Virus record (IMG/VR): IMGVR_UViG_3300023180_000050
Location: 1-64,000 of that record
Source: a virus
Strand: one strand, 5' to 3'
Length of the DNA stretch: 64,000 nucleotides
In this document: in pieces, positions 40,856-50,191 of the stretch
Layout of the letters: each line of letters begins with the position of its first letter
How positions within the stretch are numbered: the first letter of the stretch is position 1
The notes under the pieces: generated by a model
The model's database searches: none
Told to the model about the DNA's origin: nothing
The model's input: only the letters and a program-made list of their open reading frames with translations
Program-made: the position numbers and the translations under genes

Positions 40856-41563
40856 ATGGTAGATAAAAGAATTTTAGAAAATTGTCTCTTCCTTGACGTT
40901 GAAACAGCTACGGGATACAGATCCTTTGAAGATCTGGAGACTGAAAATCCAAGACTAGCAGATCTTTGGTCAAAAAGAGCAAAGTACTACAGAACAGTAT
41001 ATGAAGACATGAATGGTCTTTCGGATTCTGAGATCTATAAGGAAAAAGCTACACTCGAACCTGAATTTTCTAGAGTTGTATGTGTATCCTTTGGTGTACT
41101 ACAAGAAAGTGGACAAGTGAGAATGACCTCTTTTTATGGAGACGATGAGGAAGAAATATTAACCAAGTGTGCTAAGGTCTTTAATAATGCACACGTAAAG
41201 GGTATGAAGCTTGCTGGTCATAATATTAAGGGATTTGATATTCCATGCTTGGGTAAAAGCATGATCTATAAGTTAAGCTCACCAGAATTACCTCCAAATT
41301 TGGTTATCTGGGATAAGAAACCTTGGGAAATACCTTACCTAGATACCTCCGAGGTTTTTTCTTTTGGTAGCTGGTCTCACCAAAAATATCTTTCTCTTGA
41401 CCTATTAGCATGCTCGCTTGGTATCCAGTCTCCTAAGGATGATATGGATGGCTCTAAGGTAAGTGAACACTTTTGGGCAACTGGAGATTGCGAGAAAATT
41501 AAAGAGTATTGTGAGAGAGACGTACAAACGGTAATTGATGTTTTGCTAAAGGTGGCTAAATAA
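40856..41563 (+). CDS. DnaQ-like 3'-5' exonuclease (PolB exo2 type)
   Basis: 235 residues from ATG 40856, right after the Fpg stop; an upstream start at 40808 would overlap that gene. LFLDVETATG holds exonuclease motif I (Asp14, Glu16). VVCVSFGVL, GHNIKGFDIPCLGKSMI (motif II) and EYCERDVQTVIDVL (motif III) complete a DEDD-type nuclease. DLLACSLGIQSPKDDMDGSK is typical of the predicted PolB-like 3'-5' exonuclease family. It is likely a proofreading or repair exonuclease. Confidence 0.85.
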   Translation: MVDKRILENCLFLDVETATGYRSFEDLETENPRLADLWSKRAKYYRTVYEDMNGLSDSEIYKEKATLEPEFSRVVCVSFGVLQESGQVRMTSFYGDDEEEILTKCAKVFNNAHVKGMKLAGHNIKGFDIPCLGKSMIYKLSSPELPPNLVIWDKKPWEIPYLDTSEVFSFGSWSHQKYLSLDLLACSLGIQSPKDDMDGSKVSEHFWATGDCEKIKEYCERDVQTVIDVLLKVAK

Positions 41564-41599
41564 GATTACCCTTTATTTAAATCCTCCTGGGATTGTTTG

Positions 41600-41609
41600 G
41601 ATATATAAG
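41600..41609 (+). promoter_or_regulatory. Late promoter motif GATATATAAG
   Basis: Lies 30 bases before the GTG start of the nucleotidyltransferase gene and marks the switch from repair to head genes. Confidence 0.65.
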
Positions 41610-41629
41610 ATTCAAATAATCCCTTTTTT

Positions 41630-42421
41630 GTGAGCGTAGTTAAAGGCTTTAGTGATTTTGTTCTAAACGAAGACAAGGTAGGTTCCTTTTATAACGATGA
41701 GCTTAATCCCAAGTTTTGGGATAAGTACAAAACTAAAGACGGAAAGGAAGAATGGGTCTTTGATAGAATAGTAAGGAAAAAACTTCTTAAGATTGCTGAA
41801 GACTTCTATGAAAAGTATGAGGATCTTCTGGGAGATCTCCCTATATCAGATATACAGCTCACTGGATCCTTAGCTAATTTTAACTACACCGATAAATCGG
41901 ACCTTGATGTACACGTCTTGGTAGATTTTAATAAGATAAAATCCAAAAGGGATATTGTTAAAGCTGCAGTGGATGGAGTAAGGTTCGTTTGGAACCTCAG
42001 ACATGATGTTATCATTAGAGGTCATGACGTAGAACTTTATCTTCAGGATGTTCACGAACCACATACAGCTTCTGGTTTATATTCTCTTATGGATGATAAG
42101 TGGATACGTAAACCAAAGTTTGATCCACCAGAAGTTGACGAGCATGATGTTAGGAAGAAGTTCGATGGATTTGCTTCTGAAATCAACCAAATGGAATCTA
42201 AACTTGTTACATCCTCTGCTTTGCCTGACAATGCAAAAGAGATGTACAAGCGTCTCTTGAGGATCAAGGAGAAGATTCAAAAGATGAGAAAAGATGATCT
42301 TGCCAAGGATGGTGAGTTCTCTGTGGGTAACCTAGCCTTTAAAATGCTCAGGAATGAGGGATATATAGGTAAAATAATAGATCTTATTTCTAAAGCTTAC
42401 TCTAGGATCTATTCAGAATAA
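41630..42421 (+). CDS. Nucleotidyltransferase with head-targeting peptide
   Basis: 263 residues from GTG 41630. The first 14 residues, SVVKGFSDF then VLNE (LNE at 12-14), match the presumed capsid-targeting and cleavage signal of neighbouring head proteins. QLTGSLANF (Gly79-Ser80), DKSDLDVHVLVDF (Asp91, Asp93) and HDVELYL (Glu125) are the three parts of a Pol-beta-type nucleotidyltransferase active site. The C-terminal GEFSVGNLAFKMLRNEGYIG is a helical tail common in such phage enzymes. If packaged and injected, it could modify host RNA or protein at once, as T4 Alt does with ADP-ribose. Confidence 0.72.
   Translation: MSVVKGFSDFVLNEDKVGSFYNDELNPKFWDKYKTKDGKEEWVFDRIVRKKLLKIAEDFYEKYEDLLGDLPISDIQLTGSLANFNYTDKSDLDVHVLVDFNKIKSKRDIVKAAVDGVRFVWNLRHDVIIRGHDVELYLQDVHEPHTASGLYSLMDDKWIRKPKFDPPEVDEHDVRKKFDGFASEINQMESKLVTSSALPDNAKEMYKRLLRIKEKIQKMRKDDLAKDGEFSVGNLAFKMLRNEGYIGKIIDLISKAYSRIYSE
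42360..42370 (+). promoter_or_regulatory. Late promoter motif GATATATAGGT inside the preceding gene
   Basis: Exact octamer 76 bases before the start of the large head protein at 42436. Confidence 0.45.
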
Positions 42422-42435
42422 TAAAAAGAAAGACA

Positions 42436-45177
42436 ATGTTATTAGTATTCAGAAAAGGATTGGAATATGATGGTAGCATGAACGGCGAACCGTCGGACAA
42501 AGAAGCCAATATATTTCCACTAATGTCTTTGCCTCTAGATATGGAGGGAGAAGAAACAGATTTAAATGATTTCCAGTGGTGGGCATATTCCGATAAATGG
42601 AAAGAGTGGCTAGAAGATAATCCTAGAGAATGGCAAGCAGAATCTAAAGCCTCTGACTTCGATAAAGCTGAAGCTATGCTGGAGAGCATGGTTACTTCTA
42701 AAGGGGGTATTACTGAATATGTCTCAAGTCAGATTAAGAATATCTGGAATAATGGTAAGGTATCTTCATTTAGTGATTATGTGAAGCTTTTGGAAGCAGA
42801 GGGTGAATCAGGATCCTCTGAGTCATTCAAAAAGTTTGTAAAGCTCGGGTTTGCTCTTGAAAAACTTGCTAAAGATGGCAAGCTGAAAGACAAACTAAAA
42901 ATGGAAGATCTTGAGGAAGACAAGGAATATTCAATTGTTATAGATCCTATGACAGAAGCAGGAGAGCCTATCCAAGAAGCAAGACAAGCTATTAGAATTA
43001 AAAAACTGGACGAGTCCGCAGGTTTTATCCTTGCAGATTTCGATTACAGCATTCCTGTTGGAGAAGTTAAAGATACTGAAAGTTATCTCGATAAGGTTTC
43101 TGAGTTTGCGAAGGATGTTGCTATAGCAGGAGCAGGATTTGCAGGTCTTTATGCTGTTGCTTACATTGGCGGGGGTCTATTATCATCTTGGGTCCTAATG
43201 AAGTCAGCACGTGGCGTTTATAGAACCTTTTCAAGAGGTAGAAGAATATATGGCGCGGTCCAAGCAGCTAGAGGCTCGTCTGCTATTAGAGGTGGATTTT
43301 CAGCTGTAAAAAACTTTGCAACTAGAGCCTTTGGTAGAAGAGCAGCTCAAGGAGCTTTAACTAATGCCGCAAGAATAACTTTGCCCTCTGGTGCTTTTGT
43401 TGAGGGTGGACTTGCTTATTCGACAAGGGCTACTGGTAATGTTCTTTTAAAGGGAGCAGCAGAACAATCGGTTAAAGCTGCAGCATCAAGAGCAGTTGCA
43501 CAAGGCGGTGCTCGTGCAGCAACCGCTATAGGTGCAAGGGCAGCAGCCGGAGCAGGAGCAGGTGCCCTTGCTGCAGAAGCATCTAATCCTGTTGGCTGGA
43601 TTATGTTAGCTGTTCAGGTTGTAGGTTCTGGAATAAACCAGCTTTGGAATTGGTACAGTGATAAACAGGCACCTAGATATGAAGAGGTTGAAGATTTTGC
43701 TTATGGTACATTTAAGCCTAAAAATATTCCTATTGGAAAGTCAATCACTGTTTGTTGGACAAGCGACGGAGGAGCAGGCTGGGGCGAATACATCTTGGAT
43801 ATAATAACCATGAGCAAGGATGACACAAGGACTACTATGGAGATAGTTAAGATTGGTGAATTTGACGGTAGATCTATTTTCATGGTTTTGCAGATTAATT
43901 CGGAAAGGTTCCAGAAAGCTTTGCAAGATAACGATCTAATGCTTATGTCATTTAGCAATAGTGATTCGTTTGAAAGGGATTGGTATGATAATGAAGATTT
44001 GGAGTTCCAAACAATCCTAATACCAGACATTACTGAGCTTACAATCGCTACTTCATTTGTTGGTTATTCAACCTGGGACGAAATGGAGGAGGCTTATAAT
44101 AAAGCTCCAGACAATCCAATATATGTTCCAAAGGATGCTAAGAAAACTTACGAATTCCATTATGTGGATTCTGAGGGCAGGGATGTAAATGTAACTGGTA
44201 CACTAGTTAGTGAAAGTGAACTTGAAGGAAGTGTATTGAAAGAGCTTATACCTGGTGAAGCTGATGTTGTTGAAGAATCTTTTGACGGCGCAAGAGAATT
44301 TGAGGATCTCTTAAACGAAAGTAAAGTGGTTTCATTCTCTGATTTTTCTATGAGAACCTCTAATTTAATAAAAGAGGAAGAAAACGAAGATCCTGCACAA
44401 GCAGAAGAAAAACCAGCAGAGCAGGCAGAAGAGAAACCAACAGGGCAGACAGAAGAAACCCCAGCTGAAGACGAAAACGAGGAACTAGAAGGATATGAGG
44501 CTGAACTTGATGAAGTGATCAATTCTGGGGCTGGCTTAAAGAAAACATCTTATTCTAGAATTCCGATTGTTTCTTATGAGGTAAATACAATCAATTTTGT
44601 AGATCCTAATATCAATGAATCTCCTGATGAATTTAAGGAATTTTCATACTTCTTAGTTGGCGACCAAAGTTTAAATCCTAAACCAAACCAACCTATTTTG
44701 GTAGAGTCTGCTTCTGAGGATCTAATTGGAGAACCAAGATTCGGTTTGAAAAAATACGTACCACCTACTGAGGAAGATAGAGAAGGTACTATTGTAGAAC
44801 CAGATGAGGAAGAAATTGATATAGAGGATGTTGATAAGGAAAGAACTAAAATTTCTACCAATCGTGCTGATGTACAGATAAAGAGCGGTTCTAGATCTCT
44901 TTCGATTAAAGATAGAGATATCGAAGGCGGTATAAGCATCCTCGACGAGTTTGGAAACGATGCTCTCAAGAGGGATCTTAATATTGAAGATTGGAAAGAA
45001 GTTTCTAGTGTCAAGGTAAGGGAAGATAGTGATGGCGAACCGATCAAAGTAATACTTAAGAATAGGTTTGCAAAAATGGGTAATAGAAGAAGGGTTCTTA
45101 GAAAAGGAGAACAAGGATTCAACACTGCACTGAAATTTGCTAACTCAGTTGAGGATGGTATATCTTTCTCTGGATAA
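42436..45177 (+). CDS. Large head-internal protein, probable polyprotein
   Basis: 913 residues. After an acidic N-terminal part, residues 109-122 read VSSFSDYVKLLEAE, and residues 625-637 read LLNESKVVSFSDF. Both look like the N-terminal targeting peptides of other head proteins, but here they are internal. Residues ~215-400 are Ala/Gly-rich and hydrophobic (VAIAGAGFAGLYAVAYIGGG, then basic Ala-rich helices), suited to membrane insertion during DNA entry. A beta-rich region and an acidic linker follow. I infer cleavage by the prohead protease into at least three pieces. It may be an ejection protein. No homologue is recognised. Confidence 0.6.
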   Translation: MLLVFRKGLEYDGSMNGEPSDKEANIFPLMSLPLDMEGEETDLNDFQWWAYSDKWKEWLEDNPREWQAESKASDFDKAEAMLESMVTSKGGITEYVSSQIKNIWNNGKVSSFSDYVKLLEAEGESGSSESFKKFVKLGFALEKLAKDGKLKDKLKMEDLEEDKEYSIVIDPMTEAGEPIQEARQAIRIKKLDESAGFILADFDYSIPVGEVKDTESYLDKVSEFAKDVAIAGAGFAGLYAVAYIGGGLLSSWVLMKSARGVYRTFSRGRRIYGAVQAARGSSAIRGGFSAVKNFATRAFGRRAAQGALTNAARITLPSGAFVEGGLAYSTRATGNVLLKGAAEQSVKAAASRAVAQGGARAATAIGARAAAGAGAGALAAEASNPVGWIMLAVQVVGSGINQLWNWYSDKQAPRYEEVEDFAYGTFKPKNIPIGKSITVCWTSDGGAGWGEYILDIITMSKDDTRTTMEIVKIGEFDGRSIFMVLQINSERFQKALQDNDLMLMSFSNSDSFERDWYDNEDLEFQTILIPDITELTIATSFVGYSTWDEMEEAYNKAPDNPIYVPKDAKKTYEFHYVDSEGRDVNVTGTLVSESELEGSVLKELIPGEADVVEESFDGAREFEDLLNESKVVSFSDFSMRTSNLIKEEENEDPAQAEEKPAEQAEEKPTGQTEETPAEDENEELEGYEAELDEVINSGAGLKKTSYSRIPIVSYEVNTINFVDPNINESPDEFKEFSYFLVGDQSLNPKPNQPILVESASEDLIGEPRFGLKKYVPPTEEDREGTIVEPDEEEIDIEDVDKERTKISTNRADVQIKSGSRSLSIKDRDIEGGISILDEFGNDALKRDLNIEDWKEVSSVKVREDSDGEPIKVILKNRFAKMGNRRRVLRKGEQGFNTALKFANSVEDGISFSG

Positions 45178-45208
45178 AAAAACGTCAATTTTTCTGAAAA
45201 AGGAAATC

Positions 45209-45219
45209 GATATATAAAG
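45209..45219 (+). promoter_or_regulatory. Late promoter motif GATATATAAAG
   Basis: Lies 34 bases before the protease-scaffold gene. The same 13 bases GATATATAAAGTT recur inside that gene at 45869. Confidence 0.7.
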
Positions 45220-45242
45220 TTAAATAATAGTAAAGTCAAGAA

Positions 45243-47249
45243 ATGAACGAGTCTTTATTGAATGAAAACCTCCTTTTTATTCTTGAAAAACAAGATAATA
45301 ATCTTGATGTTTCAAAGGATGGTGCTGAAAACGGCTACGTACTGAAAGGTATAGCAGCTCAATTTGGCAAGGAGAACAATAACAATAGAATATACGAGGA
45401 AGGTGAATACTTACCTCACCTTGAGTATCTAAAGGATAAGATAGGACAAAAGAGATTGGTTGGTGAATTAGATCACCCCGAAAAATTCGATGTCTCTCTT
45501 AGAAACATTTCTCACGTTGTTGAGGATCTAGTTTATGATAAAGACGGAAGGGTATTAAACATTAAAGTTCGTTTGCTTGACACTCCAGCAGGACAAATCG
45601 CTAAAAAGCTTGTTGATGCTGGTATACCACTTTCTATTTCATCTAGAGCAGCTGGAAATGTTGGTCCGGATAAGAAAGTCCAGATCAAAAAAATCTTTAC
45701 ATATGATCTAGTAGCTGATCCTGGTTTTCAGGATGCTCAGCTTGAGAGGGTTTATGAAAGTGCTGGTTTTGATGCTTTTGAATTTGAAGAAAGATCAAAA
45801 AAGTCCGTAGTAAACAACTTAGAGTGTGTAAACGAATCGCTAGGGCTAGAAAATGAATCTAGGGTAAAGATATATAAAGTTGAAAATAGCGAAGAATTCG
45901 AAAAAATCCTTAATCAAGACAAAAATAAATCCAACATTATGGAGGCCAACAAAGAATATGTTACTGCTGACGAGCTTAACAAGTATTCTATCTTTTTGAA
46001 AAATAAGATGGATGAGCTGGAAACGCAGATTTCTGAAATGAAACAACAAGAAGCTCAGGTATCTGAGAGTGAAACTGACAGTGTAGACTGTAAAGCTCTA
46101 GAGGAAAGAGTTGCTAAACTTGAAAAGTATTCAGAATATCTTGCTGAAAACCTAGAGAGTGCTATTAAGTACGGTGAGTACCTAGCAGAAAATCTAGATA
46201 GCAGCATTACTTATTCGAAGTATTTAGCTGAAAACCTAGATAAGACTATTTCTTATTCTAAGTATTTGGCTGAAAATGTTGATAAGGGTATTTCATATTC
46301 AGAGTACGTGGCTGAAAATGTTGATAAGGCAATCGATTATTCTAAGTATCTTGCTGAAAAGCTAGATGATGGAATTCAATACACAGAGTATGTTGCTGAG
46401 AATCTTGATAAGAACATCGCTTATTCAGAGTATCTAGCAGAGAATGTTGATAAGAACATTGCTTACTCTGAGTATTTGGCTGAGAATCTTGATAAAGGAA
46501 TTTCTTATTCTGAATATCTTGCAGAAAACCTTGATAAAGGTATTGCTTATTCTGAGTACATCGCAGAAAAGCTTGATCAAGGTATCAACTACACAGAGTA
46601 CCTAGCAGAAAACCTAAACAAAGGAATTGCTTACTCTGACTATTTGGCTGAAAAGCTAAATGGTAATATAGCTCAAACTGAAGCTATTCACGAAAGTGCT
46701 AAAACTCAAGTTTCTCCTTCTCTAAATGAGAACGCAAGAGAAACTGCTGAAAGCGCTTCAAAAACTGAATTGGTCGAATCAGGATTTGCTGGAGATTACG
46801 AAAATCTCGGAAGCAAAATTGATTCTCTAATTGAATCGGTCAAGACACAAAAGACTGAGGAAAATATAAACGAGGCTAATACGAAAGTACAGCCAACTGC
46901 TCAAACACAAAAAGCAGATGAGGCAATCAACGAAGCCGAAGAAACTGTGGTAGAATCATCAGGTCACAAATTTATTGATGAAATGCCAGAAGATTACGCT
47001 CCGATTTGGGAGTCACTAAATGAAAGCCAAAAGCAATCAATCATTGCACAATCAGCTTTCTATAATTTAGAGACAAACTATCAGATCAAGAATTTCTGGT
47101 CAACTCGTCAGCTTGGTGCTAAGCCAGTAGGTTTACAGAAACTTCAAGAAAGCCAAGAAACACCAGAGCCTAAGACGGCTTCAAACCCTCAGGGGTACTC
47201 AAATGATTACCTTAATTGGGTCGCTAAGTCGCTCGAAGGTAAGTTTTAA
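45243..47249 (+). CDS. Prohead protease fused to scaffold protein (gp21-gp22)
   Basis: 668 residues. Residues ~20-185 are the T4 gp21-type serine protease: LVGELDHPEK (His78), LLDTPAGQIA and IPLSISSRAAG (Ser133/134 region). The rest is a scaffold: a helical stretch, then 13 exact-length 14-residue repeats (consensus YSEYLAENLDKGIA) and an acidic, NE-rich end. In T4 these are separate proteins. An internal late promoter motif (45869) and in-frame ATG 45939 could give a scaffold-only product of 436 residues. Self-cleavage sites such as LNE (6-8) are present. It lies directly before the capsid gene, as in T4. Confidence 0.88.
   Translation: MNESLLNENLLFILEKQDNNLDVSKDGAENGYVLKGIAAQFGKENNNNRIYEEGEYLPHLEYLKDKIGQKRLVGELDHPEKFDVSLRNISHVVEDLVYDKDGRVLNIKVRLLDTPAGQIAKKLVDAGIPLSISSRAAGNVGPDKKVQIKKIFTYDLVADPGFQDAQLERVYESAGFDAFEFEERSKKSVVNNLECVNESLGLENESRVKIYKVENSEEFEKILNQDKNKSNIMEANKEYVTADELNKYSIFLKNKMDELETQISEMKQQEAQVSESETDSVDCKALEERVAKLEKYSEYLAENLESAIKYGEYLAENLDSSITYSKYLAENLDKTISYSKYLAENVDKGISYSEYVAENVDKAIDYSKYLAEKLDDGIQYTEYVAENLDKNIAYSEYLAENVDKNIAYSEYLAENLDKGISYSEYLAENLDKGIAYSEYIAEKLDQGINYTEYLAENLNKGIAYSDYLAEKLNGNIAQTEAIHESAKTQVSPSLNENARETAESASKTELVESGFAGDYENLGSKIDSLIESVKTQKTEENINEANTKVQPTAQTQKADEAINEAEETVVESSGHKFIDEMPEDYAPIWESLNESQKQSIIAQSAFYNLETNYQIKNFWSTRQLGAKPVGLQKLQESQETPEPKTASNPQGYSNDYLNWVAKSLEGKF
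45869..45881 (+). promoter_or_regulatory. Internal late promoter motif GATATATAAAGTT
   Basis: Identical over 13 bases to the promoter before the gene (45209-45221). It is followed 58 bases later by an in-frame ATG (45939, residue 233, MEANKEYVTADEL) in an AT-rich context. It would allow extra expression of the scaffold part alone. Confidence 0.5.
46125..46670 (+). repeat. Thirteen 42-base coding repeats in the scaffold
   Basis: 13 uninterrupted units of 42 bases (546 bases in all) encode the 14-residue pattern [YK]-x-x-Y-[LVI]-A-E-[NK]-[LV]-[DEN]-x-x-I. The third and fourth bases of codons vary freely, so selection is on the protein. The periodicity suits a long coiled coil. Confidence 0.92.
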
Positions 47250-47272
47250 AATCTAAAAAATATCTAAAAAAG

Positions 47273-48994
47273 ATGAAACTAATCAACGAAGCAGAAATCT
47301 TCGAAACCTGGTCTCCTATCATCGAGCAGAAGGCTGGAATTCAAGATGCTGAGAAAAAAGGATGGTTGAGCAAGTACTGCCACTACCATTCATTAAACGA
47401 GTCTGCTGGAGCTTACCAGTCTCTAGCAACTGTAAACGGTATGGGTGCCGTACAACCACCCGCATACCCAGGTGGGTATAACTCAACTGGTTCTGCAGTA
47501 GGTACGCAAGCTAACGCAGCTTTCTACAACTCTGCTAACCAAGGTTCAGGAGATAAGTTTCCTTCACTTCTTCCTTTGGCAATTCAGGTTGCTGCGAAGA
47601 CTGTTGGATTCGATATCGTTCCTGTAATTCCTATGTCAGGTCCTACTGGCGTACTTTCTTACCTAGATTACGTATACTCAGGTGGTAAAATCAGCCCAGC
47701 ATCAGCTGGTACAACTGCAGCAGATGCTCTTGCAACTGCACCATCTATGATCAAGGTACAATTGACTAACCCAGCTGCTGGATATCCTGGAGATTTTGCA
47801 GTAGGTACTACTTACTACATTACTAATGCTTCTTCAGCTGGTGCATACATCACTACTGAGTTTGTTGGTCTATCTAGAATTGATGCATTCCCAATCTTTA
47901 GAGTTTTGGGATTAACTGCTGGTGAGACTATCTCTGACGTTCTTGATGGTGGTGCTACTAAAATTGGTACAGCAGTAGACGGTGCTCAAGCAGGTACTAC
48001 AACTGCAAGAGCAGAATTGGTAAAAGCTCTTGAGGATCACATCCAAGGATTCTCTGGTGCTGGTTTCAACAACGACCAAGACTGGCAAGGTCCATTCGTA
48101 GATGGTACTAAGACTTACAACCCAATGCTAAGAGGTGTTGGTGAGAGCACTTACTACCAATCAATGGGTCTTTCAACGTTCACTAAGTTCGTTGAAGCTG
48201 ATACTTTCCAAGTAGCTGCTTCAGTAACTACTGAGCAAATCCAAGACTTGAACAAGCAGTTTGGTATCGACGTTATCTCAATGATCGAAAATGCATTGGT
48301 TAACGAAGTATCACAAGCTATCAACAAGCACATCCTTTCTAGAGCATTTGCTCTTGGATGGTCTAACCACGACGAATTCTTAACTACAGAAGGACAAAAC
48401 TTGAACCTAAACCTCGTTATCGGTGGTACTGCAGGTTCTTACACTATCCCTTCTTACGTAGGTAAGTCTGATACTGGTATTTCTATCGCTTCTGTTGCAG
48501 GTCCTGCTTCAGGTGGTTACGAGAACTTGTCAACTCTACAGAGAAGACTATTCTCTAGAATCTTAGCTTCTGCTAACGTAGTAGCTAACAGAGGAAGAAG
48601 AGGTCCTGCTAACTTCATCGTTACTAACGCTAACGTTGCAAGTGCATTGCAAGACATCTCTCAGTTCACTTTTGCTCCTTTCTCTAACACTCTTACTCAA
48701 AACAACGGAACACTTTACCCAGTAGGTTCTCTTGCAGGTATGACCGTTTATGTTGATCAGAACATGAAGTTCGGTGATAACAGAGTACTAGTTGGAAGAA
48801 AAGGTGGTGACGACGAACCAGGACTTAAGTTCATGCCTTACATGATGGCTGAGTCTATCCAAACAATCTCTGAAGGTACTATGTCACCTAAGATTGCGGT
48901 TAAGTCTCGTTACGCTCTAGTAGAAGCTGGTTTCCACCCAGAAACTATGTACTTCTGTTTCCACGTGAACGTTCCTACTGGAGGTCTATCCTAA
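47273..48994 (+). CDS. Major capsid protein (gp23)
   Basis: 573 residues with the HK97-type gp23 fold signatures: LLPLAIQVAAKTVGFDIVPV, IPMSGPTGV, VTTEQIQDLNKQFGIDVISM, NFIVTNANVASALQ and VYVDQNMKFGDNRVLVGRKG. T4 gp23 has 521 residues. The N-terminal 43 residues up to LNE (41-43) are probably removed by the protease; INE also occurs at 4-6. Codon choice is strongly uniform, as expected for the most abundant protein. A strong terminator follows 27 bases after the stop. Confidence 0.96.
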   Translation: MKLINEAEIFETWSPIIEQKAGIQDAEKKGWLSKYCHYHSLNESAGAYQSLATVNGMGAVQPPAYPGGYNSTGSAVGTQANAAFYNSANQGSGDKFPSLLPLAIQVAAKTVGFDIVPVIPMSGPTGVLSYLDYVYSGGKISPASAGTTAADALATAPSMIKVQLTNPAAGYPGDFAVGTTYYITNASSAGAYITTEFVGLSRIDAFPIFRVLGLTAGETISDVLDGGATKIGTAVDGAQAGTTTARAELVKALEDHIQGFSGAGFNNDQDWQGPFVDGTKTYNPMLRGVGESTYYQSMGLSTFTKFVEADTFQVAASVTTEQIQDLNKQFGIDVISMIENALVNEVSQAINKHILSRAFALGWSNHDEFLTTEGQNLNLNLVIGGTAGSYTIPSYVGKSDTGISIASVAGPASGGYENLSTLQRRLFSRILASANVVANRGRRGPANFIVTNANVASALQDISQFTFAPFSNTLTQNNGTLYPVGSLAGMTVYVDQNMKFGDNRVLVGRKGGDDEPGLKFMPYMMAESIQTISEGTMSPKIAVKSRYALVEAGFHPETMYFCFHVNVPTGGLS

Positions 48995-49017
48995 TCAGTA
49001 GTTAGTACACACTAATA

Positions 49018-49049
49018 CTAAACCCCAGGTTTTTGCCTGGGGTTTTTTT
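49018..49049 (+). terminator. Strong rho-independent terminator after the capsid gene
   Basis: AACCCCAGG (49021-49029) pairs with CCTGGGGTT (49036-49044) around a TTTTTG loop, followed by T7. Confidence 0.92.
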
Positions 49050-49059
49050 ATTGCTAGGG

Positions 49060-49070
49060 GATATATAGTA
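49060..49070 (+). promoter_or_regulatory. Late promoter motif GATATATAGTA
   Basis: Right after the capsid terminator and 30 bases before ATG 49090. It separates the internal head protein operon from the capsid operon. Confidence 0.72.
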
Positions 49071-49089
49071 TAAATGTGGTCGTTGCATA

Positions 49090-50190
49090 ATGAGTAGAAT
49101 TAAATCACATAAGCAATTTTTAATCGAGAGAGATCTTTCACAAGAGGTTGATCAGGTTGTTCTTGCTGAGATGCTCTTAGAATATTACAATATTAATGAG
49201 GGTAAGGCTTTGGATACCCTTAAAAATAGTGTATCTAAAGCTCTATTAGGGCCCTTTTCGAGATTGTCAGTTATTGATACTATTAGAAAGGGAAATCTAG
49301 ATATCCAAAAAGAAATCATAACCAAGCAATACGACGTTGAAGATGAGGTTCTTGATCTAGAAGGTAAGATAGATGACCTTAGGAGCAAAGGTGCATCAAG
49401 GAATGATATTGCCAGAATTCGTACCCAAATCGAGAGGAAGAATAAGGAATTCCGTTCTTTTGTCAAAATGAAGAGGGAACAGATGAATAAAGGGATGAAA
49501 CTCCTGGAAAAAACCATTGGTAAAAACCCTAGGAGAAAGGAATATTACGAGGCAGGTTTCATCGACGATAAGTATGACCTTGCTAAATTTGAATATGAGT
49601 TAGCTCAAAAGAAATCTAGCGACCAAGATAGCATTAAAAAGCTAAAATCCGATTTGGAAACAGCATCGAAGAAGGCAGAGTCTTTTGCTTCTAAAACTAA
49701 GGAATCCTCTAAGAGAGAAGCTTCTATTAAAGATGCAGATCTTGGGGATCTTTCGCAGATTAGAAAAAATGTTGGCAGCAAGGATCTTGGAGTGGTTGTC
49801 TCATTAAGGGAAAAATCAAGAGCAAAGATTAAGGATTTGAAGTCTAGCATGTCAAAAGTTCTTTCTGACATTAAGTCTTTTATGTCAAAGTCTCCCTCTT
49901 ACGATGAGGTTCAGAAATCCGGAAAGATCTCTAATGGTATAAAAGATTTGGAGGAAAGTGCTAACGAGCTTGATTCACTGGAGAATTTAGTATCTGTTTA
50001 TAGCAATGTAATTAGTAATAAGGGAAAGGATCTTTCCAATGAATCTTCTTTGACCTCCCTTTTTTCTAAAATTAATAATGCAATTAATGACGGAAACGAT
50101 GCGGGGTCTGGAATAACCAAGGAGGTGATTGATCTTAAATCAGATATAACCCTTAAAAAGGTCGGTAATCTAATAAAAAAATTAGCCTAA
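49090..50190 (+). CDS. Coiled-coil head-internal protein
   Basis: 366 residues. It begins SRIKSHKQFLIERDL, the targeting-type peptide, with LIE at 11-13 and INE at 35-37 as likely protease sites. The rest is almost entirely charged helix with coiled-coil heptads (EVLDLEGKIDDLRSKG, FEYELAQKKSSDQDSIKKLK). It resembles the internal or core proteins packaged inside T4-like heads. No enzyme motif is seen. The next gene starts 2 bases after its stop. Confidence 0.65.
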   Translation: MSRIKSHKQFLIERDLSQEVDQVVLAEMLLEYYNINEGKALDTLKNSVSKALLGPFSRLSVIDTIRKGNLDIQKEIITKQYDVEDEVLDLEGKIDDLRSKGASRNDIARIRTQIERKNKEFRSFVKMKREQMNKGMKLLEKTIGKNPRRKEYYEAGFIDDKYDLAKFEYELAQKKSSDQDSIKKLKSDLETASKKAESFASKTKESSKREASIKDADLGDLSQIRKNVGSKDLGVVVSLREKSRAKIKDLKSSMSKVLSDIKSFMSKSPSYDEVQKSGKISNGIKDLEESANELDSLENLVSVYSNVISNKGKDLSNESSLTSLFSKINNAINDGNDAGSGITKEVIDLKSDITLKKVGNLIKKLA

Positions 50191-50191
50191 C

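Noticed and set aside
44574-45239. Long minus-strand frame of 221 codons opposite the head polyprotein
   Set aside because: Ser/Leu/Ile-rich shadow of an acidic coding strand; no start context, no motif, and the plus-strand frame is clearly real.
46125-46670. 42-base repeats considered as a CRISPR or minisatellite
   Set aside because: Units are contiguous without spacers, remain in frame, vary at synonymous positions and encode a 14-residue coiled-coil unit.
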